In this document: positions 1 through 5,377 of the stretch, one piece after another
Numbering within the stretch: the first letter of the stretch is position 1
Layout of the letters: every line of letters starts with the position of its first letter
Assembly (NCBI GenBank): GCA_017531985.1
Contig: JAFXJY010000031.1
Location: 1 to 54,504, forward strand
Direction: 5' to 3'
DNA from: Bacteroidaceae bacterium
GTDB taxonomy: Bacteria > Bacteroidota > Bacteroidia > Bacteroidales > Barnesiellaceae_A
Length of the DNA stretch: 54,504 nucleotides
The notes under the pieces: model-generated
Told to the model about the DNA's origin: nothing
The model's database searches: none
Seen by the model: only the letters and a program-made list of their open reading frames with translations
Program-made: the position numbers and the translations under genes

Positions 1-39
1 ATGTAGAATAATACATACAATATCGAATTACAACATATA

Positions 40-57
40 TAACCTACCCGTAGGTTA
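40..57. repeat. Short perfect palindrome TAACCTAC-cc-GTAGGTTA
   Basis: Two 8-base arms are exact reverse complements around a 2-base centre. The loop is too short for a good RNA hairpin, so a DNA-level palindrome (operator-like) is as likely as a transcript feature. No gene is visible upstream inside the window, so its target is unknown. Confidence 0.35.
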
Positions 58-68
58 CTAAATACACA

Positions 69-149
69 ATTTTAGGACCCTGCCCGGCTGCTCTGTGTTG
101 TCTCAAAAAATAAAATTGAAGAATGGCAGCCGGGCTTTTTTCCTAAAAT
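69..149. terminator. Two-part inverted repeat, terminator-like
   Basis: An inner stem GCCCGGCTGC (82-91) pairs with GCAGCCGGGC (126-135) and is followed directly by six Ts. An outer stem ATTTTAGGA (69-77) pairs with TCCTAAAAT (141-149). The GC-rich stem plus T-run looks like an intrinsic terminator for a gene to the left of the window. The 34-base loop and the second, outer stem spanning the T-run are unusual for a plain terminator, so a small structured RNA is an alternative. Confidence 0.45.
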
Positions 150-194
150 GGTTAGAGTCAAAACTCGAAAAGATATATAATTATAAATAAGTTC

Positions 195-218
195 TTCTTA
201 GAGTAAATAACATTAATA
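195..218 (+). repeat. Leader repeat copy 1 (TTCTTAGAGTAA block)
   Basis: The 12 bases TTCTTAGAGTAA at 195-206 occur again at 1985-1996, and the following 12 bases differ at only a few positions (ending TTAATA in both). Each copy sits just upstream of a small outer-membrane beta-barrel gene. It is probably a shared regulatory or leader element inherited by gene duplication. Confidence 0.5.
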
Positions 219-242
219 ATAAATCGTTAAACAAATTAAATT

Positions 243-791
243 ATGAAAAGAAGTTTTTTATTAGGTTGCTTACTACTAATATGCTTAGCAATCAATGCAC
301 AAGAGACTGCTAAGAGTCAAGTAGAAATGCTTGAACATAGTGTTTTTGTTACAGCCGGTGCCAATCTTAACGGAGGCATAGAAGTATCGCTTGGATCGGA
401 GTATTTCTTTAATACCAACCACACCACATCAATCTACGGTTTAATAGACTACCATACAGCTCATGGTGATGATTTTGAAAGAGTTTTCCATTTCACCAAG
501 AAGGCAATGGCTGAGATAGGTGCAAGATATTACATCCCCGCAGTAAAGAGTAGATTCTATCCTTACATAGGACTGGCAGCTACATTCGGAATGCAAATGA
601 TTGAGAAGTGGGGGTATGATATTTCGAGATCGGAAAGTGCCGGATATTTGTTCGGTGGTGTAGGAACTATCGGATTGGAATATATGTTAGCTCGTAATGT
701 AGCGGTTGAAGCAGTTGCTCGCATTAAGTACACCGATTTTGATGATGATCCCTATTTCATTATCGGTGGTGGTGTAAAATTCTATTTCTAA
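243..791 (+). CDS. Small outer-membrane beta-barrel protein
   Basis: A 182-residue protein with a clear signal peptide (MKRSFLLGCLLLICLAINAQ, cleavage after A-Q is typical of this phylum). The mature part alternates polar and aromatic/hydrophobic residues, with glycine-rich strands such as AGANLNGGIEVSLGSEYFF, and ends with the aromatic residue expected of a BAM substrate (GGGVKFYF). This suggests an 8-strand OmpA/OmpX-like barrel of the 'outer membrane beta-barrel protein' superfamily. The exact role (adhesion, small pore, structural) is not visible. The A-rich leader AAACAAATTAAATT before ATG fits Bacteroidetes translation starts. It is related in layout and leader to the gene at 2007, and its 3' end is echoed at 2645-2788. 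Confidence 0.8.
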   Translation: MKRSFLLGCLLLICLAINAQETAKSQVEMLEHSVFVTAGANLNGGIEVSLGSEYFFNTNHTTSIYGLIDYHTAHGDDFERVFHFTKKAMAEIGARYYIPAVKSRFYPYIGLAATFGMQMIEKWGYDISRSESAGYLFGGVGTIGLEYMLARNVAVEAVARIKYTDFDDDPYFIIGGGVKFYF

Positions 792-907
792 CAAGGAATA
801 CCTTTACAAAGCATATTGATTACTAATCAGTTAGCACAAAAAAAACAAATTTCTTAGTAGTGAGTCGCCTCTTGCGTAATCGTTGAGTACGATGCGTGAG
901 AGGCGAC
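762..907 (+). repeat. Duplicated gene tail plus hairpin, copy A
   Basis: From the last codons of the beta-barrel gene to 907 this stretch matches 2645-2788 with scattered substitutions and small gaps. The most conserved part runs from ACAAATTTCTTAGTAGTGAG into a hairpin at 864-907 with arms GTCGCCTC and GAGGCGAC and an inner TCGT/ACGA stem. There is no T-run after the stem, so it is not a standard intrinsic terminator. It may be an mRNA 3'-end stabiliser or a REP-like element. Confidence 0.6.
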
Positions 908-995
908 CTCGGCAACCATCGACATTGCTCACTTGCCACAAGGCGTGTACATAGCCCGCATGAACAGCGGTGCATCGTGCAAAGTGGTGTTGTAA
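903..995 (+). pseudogene. Orphan C-terminal tail of a T9SS cargo protein
   Basis: The frame ending with the TAA at 993-995 reads ATIDIAHLPQGVYIARM and ends SCKVVL. This fits the last part of a type A C-terminal sorting domain (pattern 'hydrophobic-D-L-x-x-L-P-x-G-v-Y-i-x-r' followed by 'K-V-V' at the very end), as in the two intact cargo proteins of this window. A TGA stop lies just upstream in the same frame (896-898) and there is no start codon or export signal. It is therefore the surviving tail of a gene whose body has been deleted. What the cargo was cannot be told. Confidence 0.6.
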
Positions 996-1040
996 TTACT
1001 CAATGTTAGGATAAGACGAAAGCCTTAAAATATCAAACAC

Positions 1041-1206
1041 ATGAACACATTGGATGACACTCCTCCAAGCAGAGTAATATTTTACATTAGGAGTTTTTGA
1101 TTTATCAGATGAAGATGTTATCTTTGATGACGAAAGTTCGATAGGACTATTAGATACTTATTACAAATGGTATATTAAAATGATACAATATGACAAACCC
1201 AACTAA
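1041..1206 (+). pseudogene. Possible small frameshifted gene
   Basis: An ATG at 1041 opens MNTLDDTPPSRVIFY, which stops at 1098-1100. A second frame, open from 1078 to the TAA at 1204-1206, continues with plausible protein text (LGVFDLSDEDVIFDDE, LLDTYYKWYIKMIQ) but lacks a start. Joining the two with one frameshift would give a protein of about 55 residues. It could also be two chance frames; no family was recognised. Confidence 0.3.
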
Positions 1207-1216
1207 ACATAACAAG

Positions 1217-1909
1217 ATGAATAATTACAGAGGAATAATAACTTTCGGTGTAATAGCCGTCTTGATTATCGTAGGGTATGGATGCAATTTTCATAAAGAC
1301 TTTTTTATTCCATCGTATATAGAATCATACTATTTCTACGATGGCATAGCGGTCAAACGGGCTCTTGCATCCACTTCGACCAAGCATCTGCATCTGCAAT
1401 CTAACTGGACAAGCAGAGTGTGGTATCAATCGGAAGGTGAAGAAAAAGATATGTATGACAAAATATGTCGCATCAATGGTGACACGGCCTATAACAGAAC
1501 CGAAAGACGTCCGGATGGCGTCAAAGGTCCTTATAATGGGGCTGACTTTCCTCATTATGCTACTATAAATGTAATCAGCAACAAGGACTTCGACACTGAT
1601 CACCCAGCTGGTGTCTCTCTTAACGATGTAATGTCTATCAGATACACCAGTGCCAAGAGGTACATAGAAAGTGGATATACCCAAGAGAATATGAAACAGG
1701 AAGAGATATCCCAACCTCTCGACCGGCTCTCTCCCAAGGAGTTGCAATACTCGATAGGGAATACATTCTTAGTTTTCGACAAAGAACCGGATTCGCTTGA
1801 TATTCACACACTCACCATCACTGTTACCAATGCGGCAAAAGAGAGTTATACTGTACAATACAAATATGACTTCTCTCTTCCCGAAGGACACATCAGAGAG
1901 GTACAATAG
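1217..1909 (+). CDS. Putative lipoprotein of unknown function
   Basis: From ATG 1217 the product (230 residues) starts MNNYRGIITFGVIAVLIIVGYGC: a charged start, a hydrophobic core and a cysteine after G-Y-G. That is a weak but possible lipobox, with C23 as the lipidated residue. An in-frame ATG at 1190 would add nine residues but overlaps the preceding remnant frame. The rest is hydrophilic with no enzyme motif seen; the C-terminal part (HTLTITVTNAAKESYTVQYKYDF) looks like beta-strands of a small secreted domain. It sits between two beta-barrel genes on the same strand and may share surface-associated function, but this is inference only. Confidence 0.7.
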   Translation: MNNYRGIITFGVIAVLIIVGYGCNFHKDFFIPSYIESYYFYDGIAVKRALASTSTKHLHLQSNWTSRVWYQSEGEEKDMYDKICRINGDTAYNRTERRPDGVKGPYNGADFPHYATINVISNKDFDTDHPAGVSLNDVMSIRYTSAKRYIESGYTQENMKQEEISQPLDRLSPKELQYSIGNTFLVFDKEPDSLDIHTLTITVTNAAKESYTVQYKYDFSLPEGHIREVQ

Positions 1910-1984
1910 AAATAGTAAAAACAATCATTGGTTAGGCATATTCTTTATGATTATATCCATTGCTTTGTTATGATTGACCATTTT

Positions 1985-2008
1985 TTCTTAGAGTAATTAC
2001 CTTAATAT
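1985..2008 (+). repeat. Leader repeat copy 2 (TTCTTAGAGTAA block)
   Basis: Second copy of the leader block described at 195-218. Here it runs directly into the first possible ATG (2007). In the first copy the block lies 24 bases before the start codon. A second conserved stretch (AAACAAATTAA) follows at 2024-2034 and also precedes ATG 243. Confidence 0.5.
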
Positions 2009-2630
2009 GAAAAACATGATGATGAAACAAATTAATTTAATGCTGATGACACTTTTCACTGTATTAGCCATAGGCTATGCTGCTGAAAGTAATGCACAGT
2101 TTCATGCCGGAGTAGATTTTCGGTATAGTATAGGATTGGGCGAGACGATTGCTGATAACGACTTGTTTACTTCGGCTCAACCTGCCAATAGCTACATCTT
2201 TGCTGTGAGTGGACTCTACGAATTTACTCCGCTGGTGTGGGCAGGTGTGGGTGTTAACCTTGGCATCAACAATACCTCTATCATGGAATTGGGTACAACC
2301 ATCACCCAAAAACCCATTATGCAGTTTGCTCCCTACTTGACGGTTCGCTTACACCCTATTGCGTGCCATCGGAATGCTTATGTCTTTACCGACTTGGGAT
2401 ATGCAGTACCTTTTAATGAGACAAAGAATTTCAGTGAAGGCTGGTTGTGGAATGCCGGTATAGGATACCGATATATGTTTAGAAAACATTTTGGTTTGAA
2501 TTTTAATGTCAGTTACAATCTGCAACAAATCATAGGCACTCCTTACAAGGTGGAAGATTCCAATCTGAGTCTCTTGGCGAAGAATAATTTAAGACACTCC
2601 ATTGGTATTGCTGTGGGGCTTATATTCTAA
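2007..2630 (+). CDS. Outer-membrane beta-barrel protein
   Basis: A 207-residue protein with signal peptide MKNMMMKQINLMLMTLFTVLAIGYAAESNAQ and a mature barrel-like body: FHAGVDFRYSIGLG, LVWAGVGVNLGI, LWNAGIGYRYMF, FGLNFNVSYNL, ending HSIGIAVGLIF with a terminal aromatic residue. This fits a porin-family / OmpW-like barrel inserted by BAM. Several starts are possible (2007, 2016, 2019, 2022, 2040). The leader similarity with the gene at 243 would place the ancestral start near 2040, but the longer form supplies the positive charges a signal peptide needs. No ligand or partner can be assigned. Confidence 0.75.
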   Translation: MKNMMMKQINLMLMTLFTVLAIGYAAESNAQFHAGVDFRYSIGLGETIADNDLFTSAQPANSYIFAVSGLYEFTPLVWAGVGVNLGINNTSIMELGTTITQKPIMQFAPYLTVRLHPIACHRNAYVFTDLGYAVPFNETKNFSEGWLWNAGIGYRYMFRKHFGLNFNVSYNLQQIIGTPYKVEDSNLSLLAKNNLRHSIGIAVGLIF

Positions 2631-2644
2631 GTGTTCGTGTTTAT

Positions 2645-2788
2645 CGCCACCGGGTGGTGTAAGATTCTATTTGCGACAAGTAATACTTTTGCAAAGCGTA
2701 TTGATTACCGATCAGTTAGCATAAAACAAATTTCTTAGTAGTGAGTCGCCTTTTGCGTAATCGTTGAATACGGTGCGTGAGAGGCGAC
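2645..2788 (+). repeat. Duplicated gene tail plus hairpin, copy B
   Basis: This stretch repeats 762-907. Its left end reads GGVRFYL, a degraded version of the GGGVKFYF end of the 182-residue barrel protein, so it is the relic tail of a deleted paralogue. The hairpin at 2745-2788 has the same 44-base length as copy A. Its differences in the outer and inner stems (C to T, A to G) turn Watson-Crick pairs into G:U pairs and keep the RNA fold. It also lies 28 bases beyond the stop of the minus-strand LOG gene and could end that transcript. Confidence 0.55.
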
Positions 2789-2816
2789 TGATTATAGTGA
2801 TGTAGGCTTGGATGTA

Positions 2817-3926
2817 TTATCTTCGCAATGCTTCTATGACTTCGCTCTCGCTGTCGGTCAATGTGAGCAACAGATTGCGGTATCGTCCGCTCGCCAACAG
2901 CTCTTGCAACAAGGGATATACGGGCATGTGGTTGCTCCAGTATTGTGTGCCGAGGAATATCATGGGGCTGGCATACCCATGTGTGCAGTAGTGGTTCTGT
3001 GCGGCATCTTGGAATATCTCTTGCATGGTGCCGGCACTGCCGGGGGCAAATATGACTCCTCCCTTGGCAATGGTGAGCAGTCCATCCTCGCGAATGCTGT
3101 TGTCGAAGTACTTGGCAATGTGTGCCGCAAAGGGTGTGGCGGGTTCATGTCCGTAGAACCATGTGGGTACTCCTATGTCGTGAGTGTCGGCTAAGCGAGG
3201 GTATCGTTTCATGACCTCGAATGCTGTGGCGAGCCATTGTGCATGGTGGAAGGTGGGGGCTTGCGACAGCAGGTCGATGGCATCGACCAGTTCGCTATCG
3301 GGTCGGTGTGCCATGTAGGCACCCAAGTGTGTGGCCTCCATGGCTCCCGGACCACCACCACTCACTACAAGCATTCCTCGCTCGGTGAGCGATCGGGCTA
3401 TGCGAGCTACCGTCAGGTAGGTGTGGTCGGTGCGTAGCAACGAGTGTCCGCCCATGATGGCTACTACGTCGCGTTCGTCGTGTTGCGACAGCAGGTCGTG
3501 CAAGGCGTCGCTGATGGAGTGGTCGTGCAGGGTGCGACAGAGTGTCTCACGAATGTCGGCTGCACTCTTGCCCTGTGCAATGTAGTGCCGGTACACTCGC
3601 GTGTCGTAGCAGTTGTCGAGCGTAGCAGCATTGTGTGGGTCGTAGCCGTGATACAAAGTAGCCGCAGTGTAGAGCCGAGGCGGAAAGACTGCATAGGGGG
3701 CTTCGACGCGTGGCAGAATAATACAGTTGCAAGCGATGCTTTCACGCATCTCGTCGGGGATGTTGCATCCCATGAAGATGCAGTCGTCGTAGGTGCAACG
3801 TAATTGTCGCGACAGGGTGTCGAAGTCGATGCCTTGGAAGGCGTAGTGTCGCAGAGTAATACCTTCGCAAGCAATGGCAAAGAAGTCGTGTGTCGTCTCT
3901 ATCTCGGTGTAGCGTCGTGTACTCAT
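2817..3926 (-). CDS. LOG-family Rossmann-fold nucleotide-binding protein
   Basis: The C-terminal half carries the two LOG (lysine decarboxylase-like) signatures: GGGPGAMEA at residues 190-198, and PGSAGTMQE at 295-303 where the family norm is PGGxGTxxE. LOG proteins cleave nucleoside 5'-monophosphates to base and ribose 5-phosphate. The extra N-terminal 150 residues make it longer (369) than plant-type LOG enzymes and closer in size to the long bacterial PpnN-like forms. The catalytic arginine/glutamate region is kept but the second glycine of PGG is serine. It lies 50 bases downstream of the manC-like gene on the same strand, probably one transcript. A distinct short LOG protein is encoded at 49104. 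Confidence 0.8.
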   Translation of the reverse strand: MSTRRYTEIETTHDFFAIACEGITLRHYAFQGIDFDTLSRQLRCTYDDCIFMGCNIPDEMRESIACNCIILPRVEAPYAVFPPRLYTAATLYHGYDPHNAATLDNCYDTRVYRHYIAQGKSAADIRETLCRTLHDHSISDALHDLLSQHDERDVVAIMGGHSLLRTDHTYLTVARIARSLTERGMLVVSGGGPGAMEATHLGAYMAHRPDSELVDAIDLLSQAPTFHHAQWLATAFEVMKRYPRLADTHDIGVPTWFYGHEPATPFAAHIAKYFDNSIREDGLLTIAKGGVIFAPGSAGTMQEIFQDAAQNHYCTHGYASPMIFLGTQYWSNHMPVYPLLQELLASGRYRNLLLTLTDSESEVIEALRR

Positions 3927-3976
3927 GGCAATGCCTTTGTGTGGATGGGGAAACCGATTTATCGCGGTTACTTGTG

Positions 3977-5053
3977 TCAGTTGTACTTTCCGTCAAACTT
4001 GACTTGTGCATCGTTGACAAACTGTCGGATGCGTTTCTCATTGTCACGCGGACATATCAGCAGCACATTGTCGGCCTCGGCAATGAGGAAGTTGTCCAAC
4101 CCGTCTACCACGACCAACTTGTCGCCTCGCACAGCCACCAAGTTGTTGTGGCTCTCATACATGAGTGTCTTGCATCGCTGTGTTACGTTTCCATCTTGTG
4201 TCTTGGGCGATATTTCGTATAATCCTCCCCAAGTACCCAAGTCGCTCCATCCGAGGTCGGCACATATAACGCTCACGTTGGAGGCATGCTCCATGATGGC
4301 AAAGTCGATCGATATGTTGAGGCACTGCTCGTAGAGGTGTCCCACAGCATCCTGTTCCTTGTCGGTGAGGATGCTCTCTTCGATGTTATCGAACAAGGTT
4401 GCCACCTCGGGCATATACTTCTCGTAGGCATCGATGATGGTGCGTGCGTTCCATAGGAACATACCCGAGTTCCAGTAGAACTCGCCACTGTCCACCAGCA
4501 CCTTGGCCATGTCGTAGTCGGGTTTCTCAACAAAGGTCTTGACATGACACACACCATTGTCGAGCGGCTCTCCTACCTGTATGTAACCATACCCCGTCTC
4601 GGGACGCTTGGGCGTAATGCCTATGGTCATGAGAGAGTTGTGGGTCTTGACAAATTCAAAACCACGCTCGATAGTGCGTGCAAATTCCTCCTCCCGGAAG
4701 ATGATGTGGTCGCAAGGAGCAACGAGCATGAGGGCTTCGTGGTTGAGCTTGCGTATGTGATAGGTAGCCCATGCAATGCAGAGTGCCGTGTTGCGACGTT
4801 GCGTCTCCAACAAGATGTGGTCGTGAGCCACTTCGGGTAGTTGCTCGTAGGTAATGGAGGCATGCTCTTGATTGGTTACAATAAATATGTTGGATGGCGG
4901 CAGTATGCGGGCTATGCGGTCGTAGGTCATCTGTAACAATGTGCGTCCAGTCCCAAAGAAATCGAGAAATTGCTTGGGGCATGATGTGCGACTAAAAGGC
5001 CAGAATCGGCTGCCCACACCTCCACTCATAATGATACAATATCGGTTTTCCAT
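3977..5053 (-). CDS. manC: Mannose-1-phosphate guanylyltransferase (GDP-mannose pyrophosphorylase)
   Basis: The product makes GDP-mannose from GTP and mannose 1-phosphate in the cytoplasm, feeding capsule, O-antigen and GDP-fucose synthesis. The nucleotidyltransferase signature is complete at the N-terminus: IIMSGGVGSRFWPFSRTSCP followed by KQFLDF. The sugar-binding FVEKP motif follows (VKTFVEKPDYDMA). At 358 residues it is the short single-domain form without the isomerase domain of the bifunctional ManC/AlgA. Start ATG at 5053 is followed by an immediate beta-strand (RYCIIMSGG), so no earlier start is needed. The upstream gap separates it from the divergent amylase gene. Confidence 0.92.
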   Translation of the reverse strand: MENRYCIIMSGGVGSRFWPFSRTSCPKQFLDFFGTGRTLLQMTYDRIARILPPSNIFIVTNQEHASITYEQLPEVAHDHILLETQRRNTALCIAWATYHIRKLNHEALMLVAPCDHIIFREEEFARTIERGFEFVKTHNSLMTIGITPKRPETGYGYIQVGEPLDNGVCHVKTFVEKPDYDMAKVLVDSGEFYWNSGMFLWNARTIIDAYEKYMPEVATLFDNIEESILTDKEQDAVGHLYEQCLNISIDFAIMEHASNVSVICADLGWSDLGTWGGLYEISPKTQDGNVTQRCKTLMYESHNNLVAVRGDKLVVVDGLDNFLIAEADNVLLICPRDNEKRIRQFVNDAQVKFDGKYN

Positions 5054-5244
5054 AATATGTAAAAAATTAAGACTCGGTAAAAGGACTGCTAATATACTGT
5101 TTTTTTCGGTGAAAATGAAATATTATAGGTTTTTTAGAATCTGTTTTAATTTTATTTGGTGTTTAACAGTATAAACATTTCATGATGAATGTGAGCATCG
5201 GTAATGGTTGTAATAGAAACCCATCTTGTAGCGGAGTGTGTGAT

Positions 5245-5256
5245 GCAAACGTTTCC
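5245..5256. promoter_or_regulatory. Candidate LacI-type operator
   Basis: The 12-mer GCAAACGTTTCC contains the perfect palindrome AAACGTTT with a central CG, the hallmark of LacI/GalR-family operators, which often control sugar-use genes. It lies about 120 bases before the amylase start. No LacI-type regulator gene is in the window, so this is a suggestion from motif shape and position. Confidence 0.35.
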
Positions 5257-5327
5257 GACCCAAGTGTGAGAAATTAGCTGCGAAATGAGGAGATTATTTC
5301 ATGAAAAAACCTTTTATTTGTAGGTAA

Positions 5328-5347
5328 TAACGTTGTATACATCGTTA
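5328..5347. promoter_or_regulatory. Imperfect 20-bp palindrome before the amylase gene
   Basis: TAACGTTGTA pairs with TACATCGTTA; nine of ten positions per arm are complementary and the core TGTATACA is perfect. It ends 30 bases before the amylase ATG, in the place of a promoter-proximal operator or the 5' end of the transcript. The bound factor is unknown. Confidence 0.35.
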
Positions 5348-5377
5348 GTGTCAGTATTCTTTTATCAGTGAACGACT

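Larger units (their letters stand above)
792..1216. other. Gene-free stretch with remnants
   Basis: This gap of about 425 bases holds no intact gene. It contains the repeat hairpin (864-907), an orphan T9SS sorting-domain tail (903-995), and a short frameshifted reading frame (1041-1206). The mixture of tails from unrelated genes indicates past deletion or recombination. Confidence 0.6.
5054..5377. other. Divergent intergenic region (manC / amylase)
   Basis: This 324-base gap separates divergent genes and must carry both promoters. No perfect TAnnTTTG box was found on either strand. Two palindromes are visible: GCAAACGTTTCC (5245-5256) and an 18/20 inverted repeat at 5328-5347, described separately. 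No small gene is convincing here. Confidence 0.5.

Noticed and set aside
864..907. Repeat hairpin as an intrinsic terminator
   Set aside because: Neither copy is followed by a T-run, so ordinary Rho-independent termination is unlikely; it is reported as a repeat instead.
2808..4334. Several open frames on the plus strand opposite the LOG and manC genes
   Set aside because: They are antisense to two clearly recognised genes and show no family features, start-site context or export signals.
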